DNA of 64,000 nucleotides from Arthrobacter sp. TPD3018 (GCA_003075315.1 QDFQ01000004.1:203402-267401), one strand, 5' to 3'. Positions 17,168 through 26,658 are shown, counted from the first letter of the stretch. Notes: generated by a model from the sequence alone, not told the origin. Program-made: numbers and translations.

Positions 17168-17845
17168 TTACACCCGGCGCCGCACCCGCCACGCCATAAC
17201 CGCGACCAGCGCGGCCAGTCCGAACCATGTCAGCGCATACACCAGATGGCTGTTGCGAAACCGCACCACGGTCAGCCCGCCGCGCGGCCACCCGCTCTTG
17301 GGTTCGCTCGCATCGATGAAATAGGGGGCGACCCGGCCAATGCCCCGGCGCGCCGCGATCGTGGCGACGTCGCGCGAATACCAGCGGTCCGCTGCCGGAT
17401 CGTTGGTGCGCAGGAAGGCGCCGCCGGGTTCGCTCAGCCGCAACAGGCCATGGATCGATTGCACGTCGGGGGAGGGGGCGATGCCGGTTCGCCGGTCGGC
17501 GGGGACGAAGCCGCGGTTGACCAACAGGGTGAAGCCGCGGTCGGTATCGAAGGGCGTCATCACCCAGAAGCCGCCGCCCAGCTCCGTCACCGCCTGTACC
17601 AGCGTGTCGGCCCCGGTGCGATAGTGCCCACGCACGACGACGGGGCGGTAGACGTCGTCCTTGCCGATGATGGACCAGCGATCGGGTCCGGGGGCAGGCA
17701 CGGGAGGCTGCGCCAGCACCGCCTCGGTATGCGCGATCAGCGCCAGTTTCCACGTCCGGCGTTCGAGCTGCCAGACGCCCAGTCCGATCAGCGCGGCGAT
17801 CACGAACAGCAGCAGGCCGGTCGTGATCGCGCGCCGGCGATTCAT
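17168..17845 (-). CDS. SURF1-family cytochrome oxidase assembly protein
   Basis: 225 residues with the SURF1 plan: an N-terminal membrane helix (ITTGLLLFVIAALIGLGVWQLERR), a soluble domain exposed to the periplasm and a C-terminal helix (LTWFGLAALVAVMAW). The conserved GLGVWQLERRxWK and TWFGLA..., plus VNRGFVP, are visible. SURF1 helps haem insertion into haem-copper oxidases. It is directly downstream of cyoD and probably co-transcribed, so it may serve the quinol oxidase here. ATG at 17845 is 4 bp after cyoD's stop; a GTG at 17860 would overlap. Confidence 0.92.
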   Translation of the reverse strand: MNRRRAITTGLLLFVIAALIGLGVWQLERRTWKLALIAHTEAVLAQPPVPAPGPDRWSIIGKDDVYRPVVVRGHYRTGADTLVQAVTELGGGFWVMTPFDTDRGFTLLVNRGFVPADRRTGIAPSPDVQSIHGLLRLSEPGGAFLRTNDPAADRWYSRDVATIAARRGIGRVAPYFIDASEPKSGWPRGGLTVVRFRNSHLVYALTWFGLAALVAVMAWRVRRRV

Positions 17846-17849
17846 GGAG

Positions 17850-18248
17850 CTACATCGCACCCATGTCGCCGCCGGTCATGCCCGGCATCATGTTGGCGTT
17901 CATGTGATACATGACCCACATCGAACCGGCGAGGCAGATCGCCACGATGATGACGGTGAAGATCAGCGCCATCAGCGTCCACCCATTCTCCGACTTGGAG
18001 TTCATGTGGAGGAAGTAGATCATGTGGACGACGATCTGCACCAGCGCGAACGCCATGCAGATGCCCGCCGTGATCCGCGCGTCGGCGATCACGCCGCTCA
18101 TCACCAGCCCAAACGGAACGGCGGTGAGGATCACCGACAGGACGAAGCCGATCACATAATCGCGGCGGGTGCCATGCGCTTCGCCCGAGGAATGGCCATG
18201 GCCATGAGCATTGTCGTGCGCATGATCATGCGTGTCATGGGCGCTCAT
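17850..18248 (-). CDS. cyoD: Cytochrome o ubiquinol oxidase subunit IV
   Basis: 132 residues. A His-rich N-terminus (HDTHDHAHDNAHGHGH) is followed by three membrane helices: DYVIGFVLSVILTAVPFGLVM, GICMAFALVQIVVHMIYFLHM and LIFTVIIVAICLAGSMWVMYHM. This is the CyoD pattern, needed for assembly of the copper site. A Met-rich tail ends MPGMTGGDMGAM. Start at 18248 overlaps cyoC's stop by 4 bp. Confidence 0.92.
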   Translation of the reverse strand: MSAHDTHDHAHDNAHGHGHSSGEAHGTRRDYVIGFVLSVILTAVPFGLVMSGVIADARITAGICMAFALVQIVVHMIYFLHMNSKSENGWTLMALIFTVIIVAICLAGSMWVMYHMNANMMPGMTGGDMGAM

Positions 18249-18874
18249 CGCAGCACTCCCAGCAGATAGACGAAGGTGAAGACGCCGATCCAGATGACGT
18301 CGAGGAAGTGCCAGAACAGCGACAGGCACTGCAGGCGACGCTGGTTGGCGGCGATCAGGCCCTTGCGGCCGACCTGAACCATCAGCGTCACCAGCCAGAT
18401 GATGCCGAAGGTGACGTGCAGGCCGTGCGTGCCGACGAGCGTGAAGAACGACGACAGGAACGCGCTACGCTGCGGGCCGGCACCCTCGGCGATCAGGTTC
18501 GAAAATTCGTACAGCTCGATCCCCAGGAAGGCGAGGCCGAATAGGCCGGTGATCGCCAGCCAGCCCTGGGTGGCCTTCACGTTGCCGTCGTTCATCGACA
18601 GCATCGCAAAGCCATAGGTGATCGACGACAGCAGCAGCATCGAGGTGTTGAGCGCCACCAGCGGCAGCTCGAAGATCTCGTGCGGCTGCGGGCCGCCGGC
18701 ATAGCTGCTGCCGAACACGCCATAGGCTGCGAACAGCATGGCGAAGATCAGGCAGTCGCTCATCAGGTACAGCCAGAAGCCCAGCATGGTGCTGCCACCG
18801 GCGTCGTGATGATGTTCGTCGGTCTCGTAGAAGACCGGGGCCTGGGTGCCCGGGGGGATGGTCGCTTCGCTCAT
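18245..18874 (-). CDS. cyoC: Cytochrome o ubiquinol oxidase subunit III
   Basis: 209 residues with five membrane helices, including MLGFWLYLMSDCLIFAMLFAAY, VGTHGLHVTFGIIWL and FWHFLDVIWIGVFTFVYL, the conserved cores of haem-copper oxidase subunit III. It begins 6 bp after cyoB and overlaps cyoD. Confidence 0.95.
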   Translation of the reverse strand: MSEATIPPGTQAPVFYETDEHHHDAGGSTMLGFWLYLMSDCLIFAMLFAAYGVFGSSYAGGPQPHEIFELPLVALNTSMLLLSSITYGFAMLSMNDGNVKATQGWLAITGLFGLAFLGIELYEFSNLIAEGAGPQRSAFLSSFFTLVGTHGLHVTFGIIWLVTLMVQVGRKGLIAANQRRLQCLSLFWHFLDVIWIGVFTFVYLLGVLR

Positions 18875-18880
18875 GGCTCC

Positions 18881-20917
18881 TCAGGCCCCCATTGCCGGGG
18901 TTTGGGCAGGCTGCTGTGCCGCGCGGGCGGCGAGCTGCTGCGTGCGCAGGTCCTCACACGCCGTCACTTCCTCGGCGGGGATGTAATAGTCGCGGTCGTA
19001 GTTGAAGGTGTGGCCGATGCTGACCGCGACGATCCCGACGAAGGACAGGATGGCGAGCCACCACATGTACCAGATCATCGCGAGGCCGAAGACCACCGCC
19101 AGACCGGCCAGGATCACCCCCGTACCGGTGTTGCGCGGCATATGGATGTCGCGGAAGCCGGTGGTCGGGCGCACGGCATTGTTCGCCTTCATGTCGTACC
19201 AGGCGTCGACGTCGCGGACGACGGGCGTGAACGCGAAGTTATAGGCCGGCGGCGGCGACGAGGTCGCCCATTCCAGGCTGCGGCCCTGCCACGGGTCGCC
19301 GGTCTCGTCGCGCAAGCTGTCCCGATTCTTGATGCTGACGAAAATCTGCATCAGGAAGGCTCCGATCCCCACCGCGATTAACAACGCGCCGATCGCCGCG
19401 ACGATGAACCAGATCTGCAACGACGGATCCTCGAAGTGGCGCAGGCGGCGCGTCACGCCCATAAGGCCGAGCACGTAGAGCGGCATGAACGCGACGTAGA
19501 AGCCGACCACCCAGAACCAGAAGCTGATCGTGCCCCAGAACTTGTCGAGCTTGAAGCCGAACGCCTTCGGGAACCAGAAGTTGATGCCGGCGAACATACC
19601 GAACAGCACGCCGCCGATGATCACGTTGTGGAAGTGCGCGATCAGGAACAGCGAATTGTGCAGGACGAAGTCCGCGGGCGGCACCGCGAGCAGCACGCCG
19701 GTCATGCCACCGATCACGAAAGTGATCATGAACGCGACCGTCCACATCATCGGCAGCTCGAAGCGGATGCGCCCCTTGTACATGGTGAACAGCCAGTTGA
19801 AGATCTTCGCGCCCGTCGGGATCGAGATGATCATCGTGGTGATGCCGAAGAACGAGTTGACGCTCGCCCCCGACCCCATGGTGAAGAAGTGGTGCAACCA
19901 GACAAGATAGGCGAGGATGGTGATGACCAGCAGCGCGTAGACCATCGACGTATAGCCGAACAGTCGCTTGCCGCAGAACGCACTGGTGACTTCGCTGAAC
20001 ACGCCGAACGCCGGCAGGATCAGGATGTACACTTCCGGGTGACCCCAGATCCAGATCATGTTCACGTACATCATGGGGTTGCCGCCCATGGTGTTCGTGA
20101 AGAAGTGCGTGCCGAGATAGCGATCGAGGCTGAGCAGCGCGAGCACCGCGGTCAGGATCGGGAAGGCGGCGACGATCAGCGTGTTGGTGGCGAGCGCCGA
20201 CCAGGTGAAGATCGGCATCTTCATCAGCGTCATGCCAGGTGCGCGCATCTTTACGATCGTCGCGAGCAGGTTGACGCCGGATAGCAAGGTACCGACGCCG
20301 GCGACCTGCAACCCCCAGATGTAGTAATCGACGCCGACATCGGGCGAATAATCGAGCCCCGACAGGGGTGCCATCGCCAGCCAGCCGGTGCGGGCGAACT
20401 CACCCACGAACAGGCTGACCATGACGATCGCCGCACCTGCCGCCGTCATCCAGAAGCTGAAGTTGTTCAGGAACGGGAACGACACGTCGCGCGCCCCGAT
20501 CTGCAACGGCACGACATAGTTCATCAAGCCCGTGACGAAGGGCATCGCCACGAAGAAGATCATGATGACGCCGTGCGCGGTGAACACTTGGTCGTAATGG
20601 TGCGCGGGCAGGAAGCCTTCGTTGGCGCCGAACGCCATCGCCTGCTGAGCGCGCATCATCAGCGCGTCGGCAAAGCCGCGCAGCAGCATGATGATGCCGA
20701 GCACCATGTACATCACGCCGATCTTCTTGTGATCGACGCTGGTGAACCATTCCTTCCACAGATAGCCCCACACCTTGAAGTAGGTGAGGGCACCCAGCAC
20801 CGCCGCACCGCCGATCGCGACCATGATGAAGGTCGCGACCAGGATGGGCTCGTGGATCGGGAAGCTGTCGAGCGTCAGGCGCCCGAAGATGGTCTTGAGA
20901 AAGCTATCGGACATCAT
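18881..20917 (-). CDS. cyoB: Cytochrome o ubiquinol oxidase subunit I
   Basis: 678 residues, the normal length for CyoB, with ~15 membrane helices. The catalytic core contains [32 protein letters not shown] (the copper-site His with the His-Tyr pair), [11 protein letters not shown] (two more copper-ligand His) and [11 protein letters not shown] (haem ligands). It oxidises ubiquinol, reduces O2 to water and pumps protons. The ATG at 20917 is followed by a second ATG. Second gene of cyoABCD-surf1. Confidence 0.97.
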   Translation of the reverse strand: MMSDSFLKTIFGRLTLDSFPIHEPILVATFIMVAIGGAAVLGALTYFKVWGYLWKEWFTSVDHKKIGVMYMVLGIIMLLRGFADALMMRAQQAMAFGANEGFLPAHHYDQVFTAHGVIMIFFVAMPFVTGLMNYVVPLQIGARDVSFPFLNNFSFWMTAAGAAIVMVSLFVGEFARTGWLAMAPLSGLDYSPDVGVDYYIWGLQVAGVGTLLSGVNLLATIVKMRAPGMTLMKMPIFTWSALATNTLIVAAFPILTAVLALLSLDRYLGTHFFTNTMGGNPMMYVNMIWIWGHPEVYILILPAFGVFSEVTSAFCGKRLFGYTSMVYALLVITILAYLVWLHHFFTMGSGASVNSFFGITTMIISIPTGAKIFNWLFTMYKGRIRFELPMMWTVAFMITFVIGGMTGVLLAVPPADFVLHNSLFLIAHFHNVIIGGVLFGMFAGINFWFPKAFGFKLDKFWGTISFWFWVVGFYVAFMPLYVLGLMGVTRRLRHFEDPSLQIWFIVAAIGALLIAVGIGAFLMQIFVSIKNRDSLRDETGDPWQGRSLEWATSSPPPAYNFAFTPVVRDVDAWYDMKANNAVRPTTGFRDIHMPRNTGTGVILAGLAVVFGLAMIWYMWWLAILSFVGIVAVSIGHTFNYDRDYYIPAEEVTACEDLRTQQLAARAAQQPAQTPAMGA

Positions 20918-20924
20918 GTCGGTC

Positions 20925-22082
20925 CTACGAACGGGCCACGGCGGTAACGCCGGGAAGGGGCAGCGGATCGATCGCGGTCATGCTGCGATTGGCTTCGCTG
21001 CCGGGCTGGCTGCTGCCGGGGGCTTGCTGGCGGGGGGCATTGCGGTGCGGGCTGCTGCCCTTTTCCTCCGGCTCCTTCTGCAACGCGCCCTTCGAATCGC
21101 TGCCGCGCATGTGGCCGGTGTCGTTGACGGGGGGGGCATGGCCCATGTCCATCCCACCATCCTTCATCATGGTCGCCTGCATGCAGGTTTCGCCGGGCTT
21201 GGTGCACATGCCGAGGATGCGATCGAACAGGCCGGGCGCGAAGCCGGCGTAGCGGATCGCGGGGACCTTTTCGCTCGGACGCTCCAGCTTCAGGTAGGTC
21301 GCATTGTCGAGCTTGCCCTGCGCGCTGCGCGTCTCCGACACCCACTTGGCGAAGCCTGCATCGTCGAAGCCGTCAACGGTGAAGCGCATGTCGGAGAAGC
21401 CGGCGCCGCTATAGTTCGCCGAAATGCCCTCGAATCGGCCGGGCTTGTTCAGAACGGCGTGCAGCTGCGTCTCCATGCCCGGCATCGTGTAGATCATGCC
21501 GGCCATGGTGGGGACGTAGAAGGTGTTCATCACCGACGACGAGGTCATCCGGAACACGACCTGACGGTTCACGGGCAGGGCCAGCTCGTTGACGGTCGCG
21601 ATCCCCTGTTCGGGGTAGATGAACAGCCATTTCCAGTCGAGCGAGACGACCTGGATTTCCAGCGGCTTCGCGTTCTTCGCCACCGGCTGGCCTGGGGCGA
21701 TGCGTGCGAGCGGGCGATAGGGGTCGAGGCTGTGCGTGCTGATCCAGGTCAGCGCGCCGAGCGCGATGACGATCAGCAGCGGCGCCGACCAGATGATCAG
21801 TTCGAGACCCGTCGAATGGTCCCAGTTCGGGCGATATTCGGCGTCTTCGTTCGTGTGGCGGTACTTCCACGCGAACAGGACGGTCAGCGCGATCACGGGC
21901 ACGATGATCAGCAGCATCAGGCCGGTCGACCACAGGATCAGATGGGCCTGTTGCCGCGCGACATCGCCGGCCGGGTTCATCACCACCAGATCGCACCCAC
22001 CCAATAGGGCCGGCGCGAGGAGCGCGAGGGCGGCGGTGCGCATGCGCGCCGCGCGGAAGGACGGAAGGGTTCGCATCGTCAT
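20925..22082 (-). CDS. cyoA: Cytochrome o ubiquinol oxidase subunit II (lipoprotein)
   Basis: 385 residues. A signal peptide with lipobox LLGG|C is followed by two membrane helices and a cupredoxin-like domain ([46 protein letters not shown]). As in other quinol oxidases the CuA ligands are absent, consistent with ubiquinol as donor. The C-terminal ~90 residues form a long low-complexity tail rich in Met, His, Gly and Pro ([11 protein letters not shown]...), longer than in enterobacterial CyoA. ATG at 22082 is chosen (GGGA upstream); the frame is open further upstream into the operator. Confidence 0.95.
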   Translation of the reverse strand: MTMRTLPSFRAARMRTAALALLAPALLGGCDLVVMNPAGDVARQQAHLILWSTGLMLLIIVPVIALTVLFAWKYRHTNEDAEYRPNWDHSTGLELIIWSAPLLIVIALGALTWISTHSLDPYRPLARIAPGQPVAKNAKPLEIQVVSLDWKWLFIYPEQGIATVNELALPVNRQVVFRMTSSSVMNTFYVPTMAGMIYTMPGMETQLHAVLNKPGRFEGISANYSGAGFSDMRFTVDGFDDAGFAKWVSETRSAQGKLDNATYLKLERPSEKVPAIRYAGFAPGLFDRILGMCTKPGETCMQATMMKDGGMDMGHAPPVNDTGHMRGSDSKGALQKEPEEKGSSPHRNAPRQQAPGSSQPGSEANRSMTAIDPLPLPGVTAVARS

Positions 22083-22112
22083 TCGCGCTAGTCCCGTTCG
22101 CTGCACCGCAAA

Positions 22113-22131
22113 ATAGGACATTTTGTCCTAT
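22113..22131. promoter_or_regulatory. Perfect palindromic operator between cyoA and the MFS gene
   Basis: ATAGGACATTTTGTCCTAT: arms ATAGGACA and TGTCCTAT around TTT. It lies 30 bp upstream of cyoA's ATG and 113 bp upstream of the divergent MFS gene. It is likely a binding site for a dimeric regulator of the oxidase operon; I cannot name the protein. The decamer AAATAGGACA (22111-22120) recurs at 50395-50404 in the ctaA upstream region. Confidence 0.55.
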
Positions 22132-22244
22132 CCCGCCCCCGCCGTTCGCGCGCTAGAAGGTCGTGCGCGCGCTGCGTCCGAAAGGGCGCGACGTGCGTTG
22201 ACGACCGGTGGCCGAAGGGCCGTGAGACGACAGGACTGCGATAC

Positions 22245-23573
22245 ATGTCAGTGGCTTCCGCCCATTCCGCACCGCTTGAACGCGATGCCCGTGCCGTCAA
22301 CACGCGGGGCGACCATGAGGTCCGTCCAGGCGAGATCGCGATCGGCGTTATCATCGGCCGCACGTCCGAATTCTTCGATTTCTTCTGTTATGCCATCGCT
22401 TCGGTCATCGTCTTCCCGGCGTTGGTGTTCCCCTATGTCGACCGGTTGACCGGCACGCTCTGGTCGTTCGCGTTGTTCCCGTTGGCGTTCATCGCACGGC
22501 CGATCGGTACGCAGATTTTCATGTGGGTCGACCGCACCTACGGCCGCGGCACGAAGCTGACGATCGCGCTGTTCCTGCTCGGTACGTCGACCGTTTCGCT
22601 CGCTTTTCTGCCCGGTTATGCCGAAGTCGGCATCTGGTCGGCGATCCTGCTGTCGCTGTTCCGTATCGGCCAGGGGCTTGCGCTGGGCGGGGCGTGGGAC
22701 GGCCTCGCATCGCTGCTCGCGCTCAATGCGCCGGCCGAAAAGCGCGGCTGGTATGCGATGGTGCCGCAGCTCGGCGCGCCGCTCGGCCTGATCGTGGCGA
22801 GCGCGTTGTTCGCGTTTTTTCTCGCTAACATGGATATGGTGGATTTTCTGTCGTGGGGCTGGCGCTATCCGTTCTTCGTCGCCTTTGCGCTGAACGTCGT
22901 CGCGCTCTTCGCGCGGCTGCGCATCGTCGTGACGCCGGAATATACGCAGCTGTTCAAGACGCGCGAGCTGACGCCCAGCCGCGTGACCGCGACGGTGAAG
23001 GCACAGTGGCGCAACATCATCATCGGCGCCTTCGCACCGCTCGCCAGCTTCGCGCTGTTCCACATGGTGACGGTGTTCCCGCTGTCCTGGGTCGCGCTGT
23101 TCACCAAGGAAGACATCGCGCGCTTTCTGGGTATCGAGATCGTCGGCGCCTTTTTCGGGCTGGGCGCAGTGGTGATCTCGGGGCTGCTTGCCGATCGGAT
23201 CGGGCGGCGTTCGGTGCTCGGCTATACCGCGGCGGCGATCGCGGTGTTCAGCGGTTTCGCGCCGCAGCTGCTGGGGGCGGGCAGCTCGGGTGAGCTTGCC
23301 TTCATGATCGGCGGTTTCATCCTGCTCGGCCTCGCCTTCGGCCAGTCGTCGGGCGCGGTGACCAACAATTTCCCCAAGGGCGCGCGCTATACCGGTGCCG
23401 CGCTGACGTCGGACCTCGCTTGGCTCTTCGGTGCGGGCTTCGCGCCGCTCGCCGCGCTGGTGCTGGCCAGCGAATTCGGGCTGATCGCCGCGGGTGGCTA
23501 TCTGCTGTCGGGTGCGATCGGTACGCTGGTGGCGCTGGGCCTCAACAAGGAACTGGCACGCCGCCTCGACTGA
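22245..23573 (+). CDS. MFS transporter, metabolite:H+ symporter type
   Basis: 442 residues with 12 predicted helices. The N-terminal GVIIGRTSEFFDFFCYAIASVIVFP and FIARPIGTQIFMWVDRTYGRG elements, and later LADRIGRRSVLG, mark the MHS-like (citrate/proline/shikimate-type) symporters. EFFDF in helix 1 is the charged signature. It is divergent from cyoABCD across the shared palindrome at 22113. Substrate unknown; organic acid is plausible. Confidence 0.85.
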   Translation: MSVASAHSAPLERDARAVNTRGDHEVRPGEIAIGVIIGRTSEFFDFFCYAIASVIVFPALVFPYVDRLTGTLWSFALFPLAFIARPIGTQIFMWVDRTYGRGTKLTIALFLLGTSTVSLAFLPGYAEVGIWSAILLSLFRIGQGLALGGAWDGLASLLALNAPAEKRGWYAMVPQLGAPLGLIVASALFAFFLANMDMVDFLSWGWRYPFFVAFALNVVALFARLRIVVTPEYTQLFKTRELTPSRVTATVKAQWRNIIIGAFAPLASFALFHMVTVFPLSWVALFTKEDIARFLGIEIVGAFFGLGAVVISGLLADRIGRRSVLGYTAAAIAVFSGFAPQLLGAGSSGELAFMIGGFILLGLAFGQSSGAVTNNFPKGARYTGAALTSDLAWLFGAGFAPLAALVLASEFGLIAAGGYLLSGAIGTLVALGLNKELARRLD

Positions 23574-23772
23574 TCGACGTTGCCATACGAATCATGCGAG
23601 CGCGCGTCGGCTTATGGTCGGCGCGCGTTTTGCGTTTTTGGGGCAGGCGGTTGGACCGACCGTGATCCCGGCGAAGGCGGAGATCCCCCGTGATGGCACG
23701 GGGCAAGCCGCAGGGCGCCCTGGCCTGTGCTGAGACGACGATGTCTTTGCGTAGGTGTGCCGGGCGGCTCCG

Positions 23773-24234
23773 TCAGTCGATCGCGCGTACCGCCAGCACC
23801 TCGATCGCGTCGTCGCGGCCGCCGAAGGGCAGGACATCGCCAGGCTCGGACCCCATGAGTGCGCGCGCGAGCGGGGACTGGAACGACAGCCGGTCGGCCT
23901 GCGGTTCCGATTCGTCATCGCCGACGATGCCGATCTCGCGTGTGCGGCCGCCCATGCGGATCGTTACGATCGTGCCGAAACCGGCGCTGCCGTCGGCAGG
24001 CGCCGGCGTCTCGACCGCAGTCGTGCGCCGTGTCTGCCAATAGCGCAGGTCGCGCCGGATCGACTCCGCCTGTTCGATATCGGCGTCGGCCAGTCTGACT
24101 TCCAGGTCGTTTATCTGGCGCTCGATCAATGCCTTGCCCGCCGCCGTTACCCAATTGGGGCCGGCTGGCAGGGGGCGTTCGAACTTGGGTTCCAGATGCT
24201 CTTCGTCGCTCTCGCGGCGGAAGGCGACGCTCAT
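23773..24234 (-). CDS. GreA/GreB-family elongation factor, alphaproteobacterial type
   Basis: 153 residues. The C-terminal globular domain is clear (FGTIVTIRMGGRTREIGIVGDDESEP, SFQSPLARALMGSEPGDVL, corresponding to GreA's VGDDEAD and SPIARGLIG). The N-terminal coiled coil (VTAAGKALIERQINDLEVRLAD...RRDLRYWQTRR) is shortened and lacks the acidic DLKENAEY tip that stimulates RNA cleavage in GreA. So it probably binds RNA polymerase, but may act as a Gre antagonist or a different secondary-channel factor. ATG at 24234; divergent from a small membrane-protein gene. Confidence 0.85.
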   Translation of the reverse strand: MSVAFRRESDEEHLEPKFERPLPAGPNWVTAAGKALIERQINDLEVRLADADIEQAESIRRDLRYWQTRRTTAVETPAPADGSAGFGTIVTIRMGGRTREIGIVGDDESEPQADRLSFQSPLARALMGSEPGDVLPFGGRDDAIEVLAVRAID

Positions 24235-24276
24235 CTCATCCTCTCCATCACTGTCCCACCATCGGACAGGCGGGGC

Positions 24277-24330
24277 TTAACCACCTTTGCCGCTGGTCCA
24301 AATCGTAAACGCGGCGTTAACACCTTTGCC
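24277..24330. repeat. Two near-identical 14-15-bp repeats in the greA-like divergent gap
   Basis: TTAACCACCTTTGCC (24277-24291) and TTAACACCTTTGCC (24317-24330) are direct repeats 40 bp apart. The second abuts the ATG at 24331. Their TTAAC starts resemble CtrA half-sites, but the standard TTAA-N7-TTAA spacing is absent. Confidence 0.4.
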
Positions 24331-24498
24331 ATGACCAGACGCCTCGTCCTCACCAACGAATCCGCCCGGCATCCTTTCCGTCGCGCGTTGCCGCCGCCGA
24401 AGGTGGTCGATCCACGCAAGAGCGACGACAGCGACTGGAAGCTGTTCCTGCTCAGCTTCGCCGCCTTCTTCACCTGCTTTTATACGTTCCTGTTCTGA
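24331..24498 (+). CDS. Small C-tail-anchored membrane protein
   Basis: 55 residues: a basic, proline-containing N-terminus (MTRRLVLTNESARHPFRRALPPPK) and one C-terminal helix, WKLFLLSFAAFFTCFYTFLF, which would leave the tail in the membrane. The codon bias is that of real genes in this genome. Family unrecognised; probably sphingomonad-specific. Confidence 0.6.
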   Translation: MTRRLVLTNESARHPFRRALPPPKVVDPRKSDDSDWKLFLLSFAAFFTCFYTFLF

Positions 24499-24514
24499 AC
24501 GCCCCGCGCCTGCC

Positions 24515-25804
24515 TCAGTCGCAGGCGAGATGCAGCCTCTGCGCGATCCATGCGGAAACGAGGCACATGGCGGCGACCAGGAACAGCATGTCGACCGCCT
24601 GAACGCCGGCGACGTTGATCCCGATCGCGGCGATCGATCCCAGCGTCATCGCGCCCGAGTTGACGACGTTGTTCGCCGCCACGGTGCGGGCGGTCTGGTC
24701 CTTCTCCACGGTCGTCGTCAGGAAAGCATAGAGCGGCACGACGAACATCCCGCCCGTGGTCGCGATCGCGAGCAGGGACAGCATGATCGGGATGGCCCGC
24801 GGCTGGGCGACGAATTGCGCCCAATCGTAGAAATGGCCCGGCGCCGCAGGCGTCCAGCCGCGGCACAGGAACGAGAACAGCACGACGAACGCGCCCATCG
24901 CGATCACCGATACCGGCGAATAGCGCGCGCTGATCCGTCCCTTCAGCATCGTGTTGATGACCACCGATCCGATCGCAACGCCGACCGAGAAGATCGCGAT
25001 CGCCCCGCTAGCGACGCGTTCGTCGGCGGTCAGCACGTTCTTCACCAGCGGCGGGAAGATGATGATAAGCACAGACCCGATCGTCCAGAAGAAGCTGATC
25101 GCGCAGATCGCCAGGAACAGCCGCGGGATGTGCATCGTCGTGCGGATCAGGCGGAACGAGGCGGTGAAGGGGTTGTAGTTGAGCTTCAGTCGCGGTCCCT
25201 CGCGCGGCGCGGGCGGCACCGCGCGGGCGGTGACCCATCCGATGCCGGCGATGACGAGGACCAGGATCGCGGCGCCCTCGATCGGCACCCAACCCGCCAT
25301 GATCGTGCCCATCAGGATGGCGAGATACGTCCCCGCCTCGACCAGGCCGGTGCCGCCGAGGACGTCATGTGCCTTTAGATGCTGCGGCAGGATCGCGTAT
25401 TTGATCGGGCCGAAGAAGGTCGAATGGACGCCCAGGAACAGCACCGCGCCCAGCATCAGCCCGATGCCGACATGCGGATAGCCCGCGCGCGCGACCATCA
25501 GGCCGCCCGCGCCGAGCAGCATGATGCCGATTTCCGCAGTCTTTACGATGCGGATGATGCGCGCCTTATCGTGGCTGTCGGCGAGCTGCCCCGCCAGCGC
25601 GGAGAGCAGGAAGAAGGGCAGGATCGCGATGCCGGTGGCGACCGCGTTGAAGATCGTTTCCACCTTCGGATCGTTGAAGATCGCATAGGTCGCGAACAGC
25701 ACCATCGACGTCTTGAACAGATTGTCGTTGAAGGCGCCCAGGAACTGCGTCGTGAAGAGGGGCAGGAAGCGGCGCTGCTTCAGCAACCCCAAAGCATTGA
25801 TCAT
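24515..25804 (-). CDS. LplT-like MFS transporter (lysophospholipid type)
   Basis: 429 residues with ~12 helices, starting MINALGLLKQRRFLPLFTTQFLGAFNDN. QRRFLPLF..QFLGAFNDNLFK is the hallmark of the LplT / 2-acyl-glycerophosphoethanolamine transporter group, followed by GQLADSHDKARIIRIVKTAEI and GVHSTFFGPIKYAILPQHL. No acyltransferase or acyl-ACP synthetase domain is fused, unlike many relatives. It likely flips lysophospholipid or a related lipid at the inner membrane. ATG at 25804 is preferred; the upstream open frame passes through a REP doublet and is not coding. Confidence 0.85.
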   Translation of the reverse strand: MINALGLLKQRRFLPLFTTQFLGAFNDNLFKTSMVLFATYAIFNDPKVETIFNAVATGIAILPFFLLSALAGQLADSHDKARIIRIVKTAEIGIMLLGAGGLMVARAGYPHVGIGLMLGAVLFLGVHSTFFGPIKYAILPQHLKAHDVLGGTGLVEAGTYLAILMGTIMAGWVPIEGAAILVLVIAGIGWVTARAVPPAPREGPRLKLNYNPFTASFRLIRTTMHIPRLFLAICAISFFWTIGSVLIIIFPPLVKNVLTADERVASGAIAIFSVGVAIGSVVINTMLKGRISARYSPVSVIAMGAFVVLFSFLCRGWTPAAPGHFYDWAQFVAQPRAIPIMLSLLAIATTGGMFVVPLYAFLTTTVEKDQTARTVAANNVVNSGAMTLGSIAAIGINVAGVQAVDMLFLVAAMCLVSAWIAQRLHLACD

Positions 25805-25906
25805 GCGAAACACGGCCTTCGATCGTGGCAAGATTGCGGCGGGCATAGCCCAGCGGCGGCGCGACGCCAACCGGGGTTGGGTCGGCGGGTGTTTCCCCGC
25901 GCGGGT

Positions 25907-26001
25907 CGTCATTCCCGCGAAGGCGGGAATCCAGAACCTCTGACGCTTCGGCTCCGTCGATATGGTAGTGCGTCTGGATTCCCGCCTGCGCGGGAATGGC
26001 G
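25907..26001. repeat. 95-bp REP doublet (BIME-like), copy 2
   Basis: Left hairpin CGTCATTCCCGCGAAGGCG..., right hairpin ...CCCGCCTGCGCGGGAATGGCG, core AACCTCTGACG ... GGTAGTGCGTCTGGATTC. It lies in the 282-bp gap between the LplT-like gene and pgsA. Same family as 11178-11273 and 58059-58154. Confidence 0.8.
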
Positions 26002-26086
26002 GTTGAGAGGGCGCTCGCACATGTTTCGCAGCGATATGCAAAACATCATTACTTCCCGGCCCGCAGCGGGTTAGGAGAGACCCACG

Positions 26087-26653
26087 ATGCTGACCTTGCC
26101 CAATCTTCTGACGCTGTCGCGGATCGTCGCGGTGCCGTTGCTCGTCGCCTTTCTGTGGTGGCCGCGGTGGGAGGCGGGGTTCGCCATCGCCTTCGCGCTC
26201 TACTGCCTGATGGGCATCACCGACTATTTCGACGGCTATCTCGCGCGGGCGCAAGGAGCAGTGTCGAAGCTGGGCGTCTTCCTCGATCCGATCGCGGACA
26301 AGATCATGGTGGCGGCGGTCATCCTGATGCTGGTCGGGACGCGGCATGACGACAGCGCGCTGATCACCGGCGTCCATCTGATCGCGGCGCTGATCATCCT
26401 GCTGCGTGAGATCGCCGTATCCGGGCTGCGGGAGTTTCTGGCCGGGCTGCAGGTGTCGCTGCCGGTGTCGAAGCTCGCCAAGTGGAAGACGACGCTGCAG
26501 CTCGTCGCCTTCGGCGCGCTGATCCTGGCGGGGGCTCTGCCGGCGCAGGTGTGGATCAAGGTCGCCGGTCTCGGCTGTCTGTGGGGTGCGGCGGCGCTGA
26601 CGCTGGTGACGGGCTGGGATTACCTGCGCGTCGGCCTGAAGCATATGGACTGA
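26087..26653 (+). CDS. pgsA: CDP-diacylglycerol-glycerol-3-phosphate 3-phosphatidyltransferase
   Basis: 188 residues, four helices, MLTLPNLLTLSRIVAVPLL at the start. The CDP-alcohol phosphotransferase motif DYFDGYLARAQGAVSKLGVFLDPIADK (D-G-x2-A-R-x8-G-x3-D-x3-D) is complete around 45-72. It makes phosphatidylglycerol phosphate for PG and cardiolipin. First gene of pgsA-moaD-moaE; AGGAGA precedes the ATG. Confidence 0.95.
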   Translation: MLTLPNLLTLSRIVAVPLLVAFLWWPRWEAGFAIAFALYCLMGITDYFDGYLARAQGAVSKLGVFLDPIADKIMVAAVILMLVGTRHDDSALITGVHLIAALIILLREIAVSGLREFLAGLQVSLPVSKLAKWKTTLQLVAFGALILAGALPAQVWIKVAGLGCLWGAAALTLVTGWDYLRVGLKHMD

Positions 26654-26658
26654 GCGCG

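Noticed and set aside
23651-23700. Possible REP copy after the MFS gene (ATCCCGGCGAAGGCGGAGATCC)
   Set aside because: Resembles the palindrome family but the arms are mismatched and there is no partner; treated as a decayed remnant.
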